The notes under the pieces: model-generated
Databases searched by the model: none
What the model was told of the DNA's origin: nothing
Seen by the model: only the letters and a program-made list of their open reading frames with translations
From: Smaragdicoccus niigatensis DSM 44881 = NBRC 103563
GTDB lineage: Bacteria > Actinomycetota > Actinomycetes > Mycobacteriales > Mycobacteriaceae
Direction of reading: 5' to 3'
Assembly (NCBI RefSeq): GCF_000380645.1
Contig: NZ_AQXZ01000017.1
Location: 496,001 to 560,000, forward strand
Length of the DNA stretch: 64,000 nucleotides
Part shown: positions 40,515-49,529 of the stretch, one piece after another
Numbering within the stretch: the stretch's first letter is position 1
Layout: each line of letters starts with the position of its first letter
Program-made: the position numbers and the translations under genes

Positions 40515-41117
40515 TCAGCAGCTACGTGCGGCCGCGATGAACGCACGGATCTTCGCCAGGTCCTTGACGCCCGGACTGGCTTCGACGCCACTTGAGACGT
40601 CGACACCCCAAGGAGAAACCGCCTGGATCGCCCCCACCACATTCTCCGGATTCAGCCCGCCGGCGAGAATCCACTGCCCAGTGGGTTTGGCGGTGGCCAG
40701 CGCGGACAGGTCCCAGCGTTCGCCGGACCCGGGCGTCGGAGCGTCGAGGAGGAGAATCTCCTCGCCGAACGCGCCGACGGTGAGGTTCGGGTTGGTCTTG
40801 AGGGAGGTCGCGCGCCAGACGCGCGGGCCGACTTCGAGCGCCGCGGCGAAGTCGTCACGGGTGTAGTTGCCGTGGAGCTGGACGACCCCGGCGCCGATCT
40901 TGAGAGCGATCTCGGCGGCGTCGGCGGCGGGCATGTCATTGACCACGAGGACCGTGTCCGTTTGCGTTCCGGCGAGCGAGAGGATCTCGCGAGCCGCGTC
41001 GATGTCGAGTCGGCGGGGACTCGTCTTGTTCATCACGACGCCGATCGCGTCAGCGCCGGCGGCGATCGCCGTCTCGGCCGCAGCGATCGAGGTCAGCCCG
41101 CAGATCTTCACGTACAC
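40515..41117 (-). CDS. trpF: Phosphoribosylanthranilate isomerase TrpF
   Basis: Converts phosphoribosylanthranilate to the CdRP intermediate of tryptophan synthesis, in the cytoplasm. The 200-residue TIM barrel has VKICGLTS with the catalytic cysteine, VVQLHGNYT, LLLDAPTPGSGERWDLSAL with the acidic residue and phosphate loop, LAGGLNPENV and WGVDVSSGVEASPGVKD, all TrpF signatures. The start is a GTG. M. tuberculosis and many relatives lack TrpF because bifunctional PriA serves both pathways, so a free-standing copy away from other trp genes is unusual. Confidence 0.9.
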   Translation of the reverse strand: MYVKICGLTSIAAAETAIAAGADAIGVVMNKTSPRRLDIDAAREILSLAGTQTDTVLVVNDMPAADAAEIALKIGAGVVQLHGNYTRDDFAAALEVGPRVWRATSLKTNPNLTVGAFGEEILLLDAPTPGSGERWDLSALATAKPTGQWILAGGLNPENVVGAIQAVSPWGVDVSSGVEASPGVKDLAKIRAFIAAARSC

Positions 41118-41135
41118 GAGAACGACGATAGCCGC

Positions 41136-41390
41136 TCAGGCGTCGAGGTCCTGTGCCACGAGCGCGACGATCTCCGTCAAAGCCTCCTCGTTGTCCGAGG
41201 TCACGGTCACCACGGCACCGTTTTCGGCACCGAGCGCCATGATCATGAGTGCGGACGCGGCGTCCGCCTCCTCGTCATCGAACTCGATGAGGATCTCGTC
41301 CTCGTACTTGGCGGCGGCCTCGGCGATGATCGCGGCAGGTCGGGCGTGCAATCCGATCGCAGATCCGACGACGACGGTGGTGCTTGCCAT
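41136..41390 (-). CDS. ptsH: Phosphocarrier protein HPr
   Basis: Relays phosphate from Enzyme I to the fructose permease. The 84-residue protein has the active histidine at position 15 in GLHARPAA and a regulatory-region serine in DAASALMIMALG. The remainder follows the HPr open sandwich. It is unusually acidic (EFDDEEADAA). Located 31 bases downstream of fruA and the last gene of the fruR-fruK-fruA-ptsH run. Confidence 0.93.
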   Translation of the reverse strand: MASTTVVVGSAIGLHARPAAIIAEAAAKYEDEILIEFDDEEADAASALMIMALGAENGAVVTVTSDNEEALTEIVALVAQDLDA

Positions 41391-41421
41391 GGGATTTCCT
41401 TCGATTTCTTGAGGGGCGATG

Positions 41422-43407
41422 TCAGCCGGCGAGTGCCGGGACGGGGCGAGTGGTGAGCGACTTGGCGGCGACGACGGCAGCCGCCCCGAGCACGGTTCCG
41501 GCGGCGAGGGCGACGATGAACTTGATTGGCCCGCCGATCGCGAACAACACGAAGAGTCCGCCGTGGGGCGCCGAGAGCGTGACGCCTTCGGCCATGATGA
41601 GCGCTCCGGTGAGTGCGCCGCCGGCCATCATGGACGGGATGACGCGCAGTGGGTCGGCCGCGGCGAACGGGATCGCACCTTCGGAGATGAACGACGCACC
41701 CAACAACCATGCGGCGACGCCGTTTTCGCGTTCGGCTTCGGTGAAGAGCTTGGGCCGGATGACGGTCGCCAGCGCCATGGCCAGCGGCGGAACCATGCCA
41801 GCAGCCATCACGGCGGCCATGATCTTCAGCGACGCCGGGTTGGTGACCGACAGACCCGCGACCGCGAACGCATAGGCCGCCTTGTTGACCGGTCCACCGA
41901 GGTCGAAGCACATCATGAGTCCGAGGATGATGCCGAGCAGGACGGCCCCGGCGCCGGACATTCCGTTCAGCCAGTTCGTGAGTCCCTCGGTGAGGGCGGC
42001 GAGCGGACGTCCGAGCACGAGGAACATGGCGCCGCCGGCGATGAGGGTCGCGAACAGCGGGATGATCACGACGGGCATCAGGCCGCGGACGAACCTGGGA
42101 ACGTTGAGTTTGCTGATTTGATACGCGACGAATCCCGCGATCAGACCGCCGACGAGACCACCGATGAATCCAGCTCCGACCGCGACGGCGATGGCACCGG
42201 CGGTGAATCCCGGTGCGATTCCGGGACGGTCTGCGATCGCGAACGCGATGTAACCGGCCAGTGCGGGTACCAGGAACCCGAACGCCAGGGCGCCCATTTT
42301 GAATAGGACCGCACCGATGTACGTCATGAGTCCGCCGGCGGGCAGGTTGGTGAGGGTGTTCGTGGTGACGATGTCGTCGGCGACCTTGGTGATCTCGTAT
42401 CCGCCGAACAGGAAGCCTAGGGCGATGAGCAGGCCACCGGCCGCGACGAACGGAATCATGTAGCTGACGCCGGTCAGGAGGATCTGCCGGATGCGGGTAC
42501 CCCAGCCGAGTTCACCGGCTTGGGGCTCGGCTGACGATGCGGCCTGGGCGTCCACCCGGCGGGCGTTCGGGTCTTTCGCGGCGGTGACCGCTTCATTGAT
42601 CATCTTGGCGGGCTCGTTGATGGCTCGCTTGACGCCCGAGGCGACGACCGGTTTGCCGGCGAAACGTTCCTTGCCCTTGACCCCGACGTCCGTCGCGAAG
42701 ATGACCGCGTCGGCGTTGGCGATCTGGGCGGCCGTGAACGGGGTGGTTCCGCTCGAGCCCTGGGTTTCGATCGCGATGTCGACGTCGGCGGAGGCGGCCG
42801 CTCCTTGCAGGGCTTCAGCGGCCATGTACGTATGGGCGATTCCCGTCGGGCAGGCGGTGATCGCGAGGATCGAGGTGCGCTTGGCCGGAGCGGCAGTGGT
42901 TTGCGCGGCGACGGCTGGCGCCTCGACCGTCTTGGCCTCGACCGTCTTGGGTGCCGGATTCACCACGGAATCGACCAGTGCCACGACCTCATCCGCGGTC
43001 GCTGCGCTGCGCAGTCCGGCCACGAAGTCCTTCTTCATGAGCGCGCGGGCGAGCTTCGACAAGATCTTCATGTGGGCCGACCCGGCCGAGTCGGGAGCCG
43101 CGATCATGAACACGATGTCGGCGGGTCCGTCGGCAGCGCCGAAGTCGGCGGGTTGAGCCAGGCGCGCGAATCCGAGGGACGCTGTCTCGACCGCGGCGCT
43201 GCGGCAGTGCGGGATCGCGATGCCTCCGGGGAGGCCCGTCGCCGACTGGGCTTCGCGTGCATCGATGGCGTCGCGTAGGCCTTGTGCGCTGTTCGCGCGG
43301 CCGCTGGAGGTGAGGCGTTGGACGAGTGCGTTGATCACGCCGTCCTTGCCGGGGCCGAAATCAGCGTCCAGAACGATGAGTTCGGGAGTGATGACCGGAG
43401 TGGACAT
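41422..43407 (-). CDS. fruA: Fructose-specific PTS permease EIIABC
   Basis: Imports fructose and phosphorylates it to fructose 1-phosphate. The 661-residue fusion has EIIA with phospho-histidine in GIAIPHCRS (H67), an alanine/proline linker with a KTVEAKTVEAP duplication, EIIB with phospho-cysteine in AITACPTGIAHT (C186), and a C-terminal EIIC of about ten helices (YMIPFVAAGGLLIALGFLFG; FISEGAIPFAAADPLR). Domain order A-B-C is the actinobacterial form. It follows fruK by 12 bases and precedes ptsH. Confidence 0.95.
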   Translation of the reverse strand: MSTPVITPELIVLDADFGPGKDGVINALVQRLTSSGRANSAQGLRDAIDAREAQSATGLPGGIAIPHCRSAAVETASLGFARLAQPADFGAADGPADIVFMIAAPDSAGSAHMKILSKLARALMKKDFVAGLRSAATADEVVALVDSVVNPAPKTVEAKTVEAPAVAAQTTAAPAKRTSILAITACPTGIAHTYMAAEALQGAAASADVDIAIETQGSSGTTPFTAAQIANADAVIFATDVGVKGKERFAGKPVVASGVKRAINEPAKMINEAVTAAKDPNARRVDAQAASSAEPQAGELGWGTRIRQILLTGVSYMIPFVAAGGLLIALGFLFGGYEITKVADDIVTTNTLTNLPAGGLMTYIGAVLFKMGALAFGFLVPALAGYIAFAIADRPGIAPGFTAGAIAVAVGAGFIGGLVGGLIAGFVAYQISKLNVPRFVRGLMPVVIIPLFATLIAGGAMFLVLGRPLAALTEGLTNWLNGMSGAGAVLLGIILGLMMCFDLGGPVNKAAYAFAVAGLSVTNPASLKIMAAVMAAGMVPPLAMALATVIRPKLFTEAERENGVAAWLLGASFISEGAIPFAAADPLRVIPSMMAGGALTGALIMAEGVTLSAPHGGLFVLFAIGGPIKFIVALAAGTVLGAAAVVAAKSLTTRPVPALAG

Positions 43408-43419
43408 TTGGGTGCGTCC

Positions 43420-44379
43420 TTATGGTGCTAGGGGAGTGACGGTTACTGCGGTGAGGTCGAGGTGTGCGGGAGTCGGTAGCCGGGTCCCCGGGAGAGCGGT
43501 GGCGGCGCTCCCGTACGCGACGGCGTAGCGGAGGCGATCCGGCTCGGGAAGTCCCGCACTCGCGGCCACGAGATATCCCGCGAGTGCCGAATCCCCCGCT
43601 CCGACTGTGCTTTTCGGCTGAATCGGGGGAGGCGTGGCGACCCAGCTGGCGACCGAGGTCGTGAGCAGCGCGCCCGCGGACCCGAGCGTGGTGAGGACAG
43701 TGCCGACACCGCGGTCGATGAGTGTGCGGGCAGCTTTCGCCGCCGGCGCGAAGTCTCCGGATGCGGCCGCTTCTTCGAGGCCGGTCTCGCCGGTGATCTG
43801 TTCGAGCTCCTCGGCATTGGGCTTGAGCAGGTCCGGTGCGCTCGCGGGCAGATGAGCGATGACTTCGAGCAACGGTTGGTCGGACGTATCGACAGCGATG
43901 CGCGCGCGGGTCACTTTGCGGAGTTCGGTGATGAGGCGTGCGTAGAAGTCGGGCTGGGCATCGGCGGGCAGAGATCCGGACAGTGCGACCCACTTGGCGT
44001 CTCGAGCTTCTTCGACGACCGCCGATGCCAACAGGGTCAGAACTCCGGGCGACCCGACTCCGCCGGGTGCGTTGATCTTCGTCGTGGTGCCGTCGGGCTC
44101 GGTGATCGTCAGGTTGGCGCGAACCGGAAGCACGGAATCGATCGCGAGGTGGGGGAGACCGGAGTCGCCGAGGGCGATCGTGAACGGGTCGCGGGCCGGG
44201 CTGGGGAAGAGGGCGAGCACGTCGAGTCCGGAGTCGTAGGCAACCCGTGCGACGTTGACGCCCTTGCCACCGGCCTCGTCGTACGTTGCTGCGATCCGAT
44301 GTACTTCGCCACGACGGAGCGGCTGGGAAAGGGCGATGGTCCGGTCGATGCTGGGGTTCGCGGTCAGGGTGAGAATCAT
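43420..44379 (-). CDS. fruK: 1-Phosphofructokinase
   Basis: Phosphorylates fructose 1-phosphate to fructose 1,6-bisphosphate. The 319-residue PfkB-family kinase has MILTLTANPSIDRTI at the N-terminus, the substrate-binding AGGKGVNVARV, and the C-terminal catalytic/ATP motif VGAGDSALAGYL with its base aspartate. Its start overlaps the fruR stop by 4 bases (ATGA), so the regulator and kinase are coupled, and fruA follows by 12 bases. Confidence 0.94.
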   Translation of the reverse strand: MILTLTANPSIDRTIALSQPLRRGEVHRIAATYDEAGGKGVNVARVAYDSGLDVLALFPSPARDPFTIALGDSGLPHLAIDSVLPVRANLTITEPDGTTTKINAPGGVGSPGVLTLLASAVVEEARDAKWVALSGSLPADAQPDFYARLITELRKVTRARIAVDTSDQPLLEVIAHLPASAPDLLKPNAEELEQITGETGLEEAAASGDFAPAAKAARTLIDRGVGTVLTTLGSAGALLTTSVASWVATPPPIQPKSTVGAGDSALAGYLVAASAGLPEPDRLRYAVAYGSAATALPGTRLPTPAHLDLTAVTVTPLAP

Positions 44380-45143
44380 GCGACCACCACTTCGAGTCCC
44401 TGGGCACGGTATTGCCGCAGTGCTTCCTTGGAGATACCCGAATCGGTGACGAGTACGTCCGCTTCGTCGAACGATGCGAACGAGCGGAGTGTCTCGGTGT
44501 TGACCTTCGACGAGTCCGCCACCACGACGACCGTTTTAGCCGCGCGCACGATCGCCTGTTTGACCGCGGCTTCCGCAGCATCGGGGGTGGAGAGCCCGTG
44601 CTCGATGCTGATGCCGTTCGTGCCGACGAAGGCGACGTCGACCTTGAGCGCCGAGATTGCGGCGACGGCATCGGCCCCGACGGCGGCCTGGGTGAGCGAT
44701 CGGACCTGGCCACCGATGAGTTGCAGGCTGATCGTGGGAAGCGACAGGAGCGTCGCGGCGATCGGTAGGGAGTGAGTGGCCGCCGTGAGGGGAACATCGT
44801 TAGGCATGAGGCTTGCCATCCGTCCGGTCGTGGTTCCGGCGTCGAACAGGACGCTGCCGCCGGACTTGGGCAGGAACGCGAGTGCGGCCTTCGCGATGCG
44901 GTCCTTTTCGGCGGACTGTTGTGCGGACCGTTCGGCCTCGTCGACCTCGAACGAGATGAGCGTGCGGGCCGGGACTGCGCCGCCGTGCACGCGCCGAACC
45001 AGGCCGGAACGACTCAGCGCGGCGAGGTCGCGCCGAACGGTTTCGGTCGTGACGTTGAAGTCGTCAGCTAGGTCGTTGACGGAGACGCGACCGTCGCGTG
45101 TGACCAGTGCGGCGATTGCCTGCTGGCGTTCCTCTGCGTACAT
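44376..45143 (-). CDS. fruR: DeoR-family regulator of fructose utilisation
   Basis: A 255-residue DeoR-type repressor. The N-terminal winged helix is typical (MYAEERQQAIAALVTRDGRV, NDLADDFNVTTETVRRDLAA, then RVHGGAVP). The C-terminal domain is the sugar-phosphate isomerase-like sensor (LFDAGTTTGRMA and VVADSSKVN), which would sense fructose phosphates. First gene of fruR-fruK-fruA-ptsH and divergent from ptsI. I prefer the ATG at 45143, starting MYAEERQ as in related regulators; an in-frame ATG at 45158 adds five residues. Confidence 0.88.
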   Translation of the reverse strand: MYAEERQQAIAALVTRDGRVSVNDLADDFNVTTETVRRDLAALSRSGLVRRVHGGAVPARTLISFEVDEAERSAQQSAEKDRIAKAALAFLPKSGGSVLFDAGTTTGRMASLMPNDVPLTAATHSLPIAATLLSLPTISLQLIGGQVRSLTQAAVGADAVAAISALKVDVAFVGTNGISIEHGLSTPDAAEAAVKQAIVRAAKTVVVVADSSKVNTETLRSFASFDEADVLVTDSGISKEALRQYRAQGLEVVVA

Positions 45144-45187
45144 ATCCACCCGCTTCATGTTGATATATGTTGTTTTACGCCCGAATG

Positions 45188-45203
45188 TATTGACATGTCA
45201 ATA
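45188..45203. promoter_or_regulatory. Palindromic operator in the fruR-ptsI gap
   Basis: TATTGACATGTCAATA is a perfect 16-bp palindrome, 44 bases upstream of ptsI and 44 upstream of the fruR start. A natural candidate FruR site. A related AT-rich repeat (TGTTGATATATGTTG) lies just to its left. Confidence 0.6.
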
Positions 45204-45247
45204 GCGCGGAGTAACGTGGCTCACAGATCGAGGTCAGGGAGAAGTGA

Positions 45248-46915
45248 ATGACCACCCGAACAGTTCTTGTGGGAACGCCCGTCGTGCCAGGTATCGGCTA
45301 TGGATCGGTCGTGCGGCCGGCCCCGATGCCGGAGCTTGCTGCGGAATGTGGAATTCTGCCCGAGTCTGCCCGAATCGATGAGGCAGCTCGCTTTCACACC
45401 GCCGCGACAACCGTCTCGGACCGCATCCGCCTGCGGGCGACGCACGCCTCAGGCGCGGCTGCCGAGGTGCTGACGGCCACCGCATCACTCGTGGTCGACC
45501 GCGGCTGGAACCGTGACGCCATGAAACTCATCGACGCCGGAACTCCCGCGCCCCACGCGGTCGACCAGGCAATCGAGAAGTTCGCGGTGAAGTTCGAGCG
45601 AATCGGCGGCTTGATGGCCGAACGGATCACCGACCTTCGCGACATTCGAAACCGCATGGTCGCCGAGTTGCAGGGCCTGCCCGAACCGGGAATACCGCAG
45701 CCGGCAACGCCGTCGGTGCTGTTCGCCGATGACCTTGCGCCGGCGGACACCGCGGGACTGGACCCGCGCTCGATCGTCGCCCTCGTGACCGAGTTCGGTG
45801 GCCCGACCAGCCACACCGCGATCATCGCGCGTCAGTTGGGCATTCCGTGCGTGGTCGCCGCGGCGGGCCTGGGTGCGATCGAGGCGGGAACGACCGTTCT
45901 GGTGAATGGTGAATCGGGCGTCATCGAGATCGAACCCGACGCTGAGCTGGCGACCCGCGCGGTCACCGAGGACCGGATTGCGCGCGACGTGGCGAGTTCG
46001 TGGAGCGGTCCGGGCTCGACGCGGGACGGGTACCGCGTCGCCATCGTCGCGAATGTTCAGGATGGCGAGACGGCGCAGGCGGCCGGCCGTGGCGTCGCCG
46101 AGGGAGTCGGGCTGTTCCGCACCGAACTCGCGTTCCTCGATCGCGACACCGAGCCGACGGTCGCCGAGCAGGCCGCGCTGTATACCGATGTCCTGCGGGC
46201 ATTCCCGGGGAAGAAAGTGGTCATCCGGACGCTCGATGCGGGTTCGGACAAGCCGCTCAAGTTCGTACCAAGCCCGGTCGAGGCCAACCCGGCATTGGGT
46301 GTGCGCGGCGTTCGGATCGCGCGGGATTACCCGGAACTTCTGGATCGGCAACTGGATGCGATCGCCGAGGCAGGCGCCCGCAGCGGAAGCACCCCATGGG
46401 TCATGGCGCCGATGATCGCGACCGTCGAGGAAGCACGCGATTTCGCACAGAAAGTGCGCGACCGCGGGATGGTGCCGGGCGTCATGATCGAAGTTCCGGC
46501 GGCTGCGCTGCTCGCGGGACAGATCCTTCACCATGTCGACTTCCTGTCGATCGGCACCAACGACCTGACGCAGTACACGATGGCCGCGGACCGGATGTCG
46601 GCGCCGTTGGCGGACCTCACGGACCCGTGGCAGCCCGCCCTTCTCGCGCTCGTGTCGATCGCCGCGCGGGCCGGTGCCGGCGTGGGCAAGGCGGTGGGCG
46701 TGTGCGGTGAGGCGGCCGCGGATGCGCGCCTGGCCTGTGTGCTTGTGGGCCTCGGGGTGACGTCGCTGTCCGCTGCCCCGAACGCGTTGCCACGCGTGGG
46801 TGCACAACTGGCGACGGTGACCCTCGAACAATGCCAGAATGCGGCGGCTGCGGCGCTGGCCGCGTCGTCGCCGGCGGAGGCACGTGCCGGGGCCGGAGCG
46901 GCGCTGGGGCTATAG
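45248..46915 (+). CDS. ptsI: PTS Enzyme I
   Basis: Phosphoenolpyruvate-protein phosphotransferase, the first enzyme of the sugar PTS, phosphorylating HPr. The 555-residue protein has the phospho-histidine motif FGGPTSHTAIIARQLGIPCV (around residue 196), the PEP-binding VGLFRTELAFL, VVIRTLDAGSDKPL and the C-terminal FLSIGTNDLTQYTMAADR plus GVCGEAAAD. The protein ends in an alanine-rich stretch. Divergent from fruR with an operator between them, so it is probably regulated with the fructose genes. Confidence 0.95.
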   Translation: MTTRTVLVGTPVVPGIGYGSVVRPAPMPELAAECGILPESARIDEAARFHTAATTVSDRIRLRATHASGAAAEVLTATASLVVDRGWNRDAMKLIDAGTPAPHAVDQAIEKFAVKFERIGGLMAERITDLRDIRNRMVAELQGLPEPGIPQPATPSVLFADDLAPADTAGLDPRSIVALVTEFGGPTSHTAIIARQLGIPCVVAAAGLGAIEAGTTVLVNGESGVIEIEPDAELATRAVTEDRIARDVASSWSGPGSTRDGYRVAIVANVQDGETAQAAGRGVAEGVGLFRTELAFLDRDTEPTVAEQAALYTDVLRAFPGKKVVIRTLDAGSDKPLKFVPSPVEANPALGVRGVRIARDYPELLDRQLDAIAEAGARSGSTPWVMAPMIATVEEARDFAQKVRDRGMVPGVMIEVPAAALLAGQILHHVDFLSIGTNDLTQYTMAADRMSAPLADLTDPWQPALLALVSIAARAGAGVGKAVGVCGEAAADARLACVLVGLGVTSLSAAPNALPRVGAQLATVTLEQCQNAAAAALAASSPAEARAGAGAALGL

Positions 46916-46979
46916 CGATTCGGTAACCGCCCGGACGCGCCTTCCTTAATCGTTATGAAGCCGCCGGTACCTTCGCCGG

Positions 46980-47696
46980 GTGAAGCGCGCACTGTCTGGT
47001 CTTGTCGCCGCTGTGAGTCTCTCGCTGATCGGCAGTCTCGCCAGCGCGGCCGGCGTGTACCCGACAAACCAGGTTGGCCTCGATGTTTCGTGGCCGAACT
47101 GTGGGGTCGCATTGCCCAAAGCTGCATTCGGAATCGTTGGCGTGACCGGTGGCACCGCCTATTCGCAGAACAAATGTCTGGCCGCGCAGGCGGCGGCTTT
47201 CGGGTCGAATCTCAGCCTGTACGTCAATACCGGTTGGAACGATCAGTCGCCGAACATCAACCCCACTGCGCCCAAGAAATGCGCTCCCGCGGACCAGGTG
47301 TGCGTCGCCTACAACTACGGCTTCAACTCGGGTTGGCAGGCATTCGACACCGCCGTCGCTGCAAAGGCTTTCAGCGGCGGCAAATGGTGGCTGGACGTCG
47401 AGACCATGAATAGCTGGAACGAAGACATCAACCAGAATCGCGCGAGCATTCAGGGCACGTTCGATGCGCTCAAGGCTCGCGGTGTCGGGACGGTCGGTGT
47501 GTATTCGACTGCGTACCAGTGGGATGTCATCACTGCGGGGTGGCAGACGGGCTGGCCGAACTGGGTGGCAACGGGCACCGAGAATACCTTCCAGGCCAAG
47601 CGCTTCTGTGCCGGAAATAATTTCACCGGCGGCCCGACGTGGCTCGTGCAATACATTCCACGTCGTCCAAACCTGGATCACGATCTGGCCTGCTAG
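46980..47696 (+). CDS. Secreted TIM-barrel-like protein, paralogue A
   Basis: A 238-residue exported protein with a signal peptide (KRALSGLVAAVSLSLIGSLA). The mature part begins VYPTNQVGLDVSWPNCG and contains an NLSLYVNTGW strand, WWLDVETMNSWNED with acidic residues, and VGVYSTAYQW. This sequence of strands with D/E pairs resembles GH25-like or DUF1906 glycan-active barrels, so a wall-glycan role is plausible but unproven. About six cysteines suggest disulfides. The GTG lies 6 bases after a TACCTT -10 box with no ribosome site, pointing to a leaderless mRNA. A tandem paralogue follows. Confidence 0.7.
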   Translation: MKRALSGLVAAVSLSLIGSLASAAGVYPTNQVGLDVSWPNCGVALPKAAFGIVGVTGGTAYSQNKCLAAQAAAFGSNLSLYVNTGWNDQSPNINPTAPKKCAPADQVCVAYNYGFNSGWQAFDTAVAAKAFSGGKWWLDVETMNSWNEDINQNRASIQGTFDALKARGVGTVGVYSTAYQWDVITAGWQTGWPNWVATGTENTFQAKRFCAGNNFTGGPTWLVQYIPRRPNLDHDLAC

Positions 47697-47756
47697 CGAT
47701 AACCGCTCAGAAACGCCCCTTATGCCCGTTATCCGAGCACCGGTACCTTCCTCAGC

Positions 47757-48479
47757 GTGAAGCGGATTTGGGTCGGAGTTGCTGCAGCGGTGGGAATCTC
47801 ATTTTTGGGTAGTTTTGCGCCCGCGGCAGCCTCAGGGGGATACCCGACAAACAAAATCGGGATCGACATCTCCTGGCCGAACTGCGGGGCCGCGCAGCCC
47901 GATGTCGCGTACCGGATTGTCGGGGTCAACGGCGGTAGGCCGTATACGAAAAACCCTTGTCTGAAAGAACAGACGAAGGGGATCCATTGGCCGAACCTCA
48001 GCCTCTATGTCAATACGGAGTGGCACGGACAGACCAAGGGCGTCAACAAGAATTCGCCAAAGCGGTGTCGCGACAACGACAAAGTGTGCCTGGCCTACAA
48101 CTACGGATTCAATGCCGCGGTACACGCCCACAAGGTCGCCATGGACTCCCACATCGTCAGCGACAAATGGTGGCTCGACGTCGAAACCGATAACGACTGG
48201 ACGAAGAACTACGCCCAGAACCGCGCGAGCATTCAAGGCACGTACGACGCGCTGAAGAAGCGGGGCATCTCGACCGTCGGTGTGTACTCCACTCCGTCAC
48301 TGTGGTGGCAGATCACGGGCGGATGGAAGCCAGGCTGGCCGAACTGGGTCGCAATGGGTTCCTACAGCGCCAAGCACGCCAAGCAATTCTGCAACGGAAA
48401 AGAATTTACTGGCGGACCCACGTTGATCGTTCAGTACATTCCGCCGCGACCCTACTTGGATCACAATGTCGCCTGCTAG
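47757..48479 (+). CDS. Secreted TIM-barrel-like protein, paralogue B
   Basis: A 240-residue exported protein closely similar to its upstream neighbour: signal peptide (KRIWVGVAAAVGISFLGSFA), GIDISWPNCGAAQPDVAYRI, NLSLYVNTEW, WWLDVETDNDWTKN, QNRASIQGTYDALKKRGIST and the shared C-terminal end with LDHNVAC. The duplication includes the promoter, as both genes have CGTTAT, then CCGGTACCTTC, directly before a GTG start. The TACCTT box is 7 bases from the GTG, so translation is probably leaderless. Likely a glycan-binding or glycan-hydrolysing surface protein, by fold resemblance only. Confidence 0.7.
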   Translation: MKRIWVGVAAAVGISFLGSFAPAAASGGYPTNKIGIDISWPNCGAAQPDVAYRIVGVNGGRPYTKNPCLKEQTKGIHWPNLSLYVNTEWHGQTKGVNKNSPKRCRDNDKVCLAYNYGFNAAVHAHKVAMDSHIVSDKWWLDVETDNDWTKNYAQNRASIQGTYDALKKRGISTVGVYSTPSLWWQITGGWKPGWPNWVAMGSYSAKHAKQFCNGKEFTGGPTLIVQYIPPRPYLDHNVAC

Positions 48480-48489
48480 CGTCAGCCAC

Positions 48490-49497
48490 ATGAGCACCGA
48501 TCCGCAGGCATTGGCCGCGAAGCTACTCGACGCACACGTACAACATCTCGTCGCGGAGGTGACCGATCGCTTCGCCGACACGGTCAGCCGCGAGCTCGAC
48601 TGGGCACTCGAAACGGCCGCCACGCTGAAGCTGGCCGAAGTCGTGAATCCCGCAGACGTGAAGGCCGCTGCGCGCCTCGGAATCGACAAGGTTGGCGAGG
48701 GTTCGCTGATCGACGAACTCATCGCGCCGTCGGCCGAGATGTTCTACAACTTGCCGGCTGCCTCGGACAACACCCTCGGCGACGTCGTCGACCGCGACAA
48801 GGTCGAGAAGATCGTCGAAGCGGTGCTGCGCAACCGTGCAGGTCAGAACCGTTTCCTCGACAAGCTTCTGGAGAGCCCGTCCGCGGCACTCGTCGCCTCA
48901 GCGTTCACCGGAAAGATCGTCGACGGCATCGTCGGGGCTCAGCGTCAGAAGGCCGAAAAGATCCCGGGTATGGGCTCGGCGTTCTCCCTCGGTGGAAAGC
49001 TCGCGTCTGCCGCCGCCAAGGCCACGAACCTCGACAAGGCTGCCGACCGCGGCGCCGTGATGGCTCTCAAGGTCACCGAGCAGGCCGTTCGCGAACTGCT
49101 CAAGGACGGCCCGCTCAAGCAGGCCGCGATGGAGATCTGGGACCTGCACGCGAACGAGCCGATCAGCGAGCAGCGCAAGTACGCCACCCTCGCTGAGGTG
49201 CAGGAAATCGCCGAGTTGGGTCACCAGATCGCCAAGTCCTCGCGCGACCGCGACTACGTCCTGGCCGTCGTCGACGGCGGAATCGACATGGTCTTCAAGC
49301 TCTACGGCGACACCGATCTCAAGACGCTGCTCGACAAGACCGGCCTCGCGAAGGACGACCTCGCGAAGTTCGCGAGCCTGCTCGGCCCGACTGCGATCGC
49401 GAAGCTCAACGAGAACGGTGTTCTGGCTGCCGAGATCCGCAAGCGCCTCGAGCCGTTCTATCTCGCCGACTCGACGATCGCCCTGCTCAGCGAGTAA
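48490..49497 (+). CDS. Conserved helical hypothetical protein
   Basis: A 335-residue, almost entirely helical cytoplasmic protein, with no signal peptide or membrane segment and no recognised motif. Notable stretches are QHLVAEVTDRFADTVSRELD, NTLGDVVDRDKVEKIVEAVL and ISEQRKYATLAEVQEIAELG. Charged heptad-like helices suggest a scaffold or polymer-forming role, but this is speculation. The ATG at 48490 lies 7 bases after a TAGCGT -10 box formed over the stop of the preceding gene, so it too may be leaderless. The longer frame from 48466 overlaps that gene. Confidence 0.65.
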   Translation: MSTDPQALAAKLLDAHVQHLVAEVTDRFADTVSRELDWALETAATLKLAEVVNPADVKAAARLGIDKVGEGSLIDELIAPSAEMFYNLPAASDNTLGDVVDRDKVEKIVEAVLRNRAGQNRFLDKLLESPSAALVASAFTGKIVDGIVGAQRQKAEKIPGMGSAFSLGGKLASAAAKATNLDKAADRGAVMALKVTEQAVRELLKDGPLKQAAMEIWDLHANEPISEQRKYATLAEVQEIAELGHQIAKSSRDRDYVLAVVDGGIDMVFKLYGDTDLKTLLDKTGLAKDDLAKFASLLGPTAIAKLNENGVLAAEIRKRLEPFYLADSTIALLSE

Positions 49498-49529
49498 GGG
49501 CGAGCGAAGCGACGGGGAGTCTCACTAGC

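Noticed and set aside
41419-42306. Long plus-strand frame opposite fruA.
   Set aside because: Repetitive E/R/D-rich sequence typical of the antisense of membrane-helix codons; fruA is certain.
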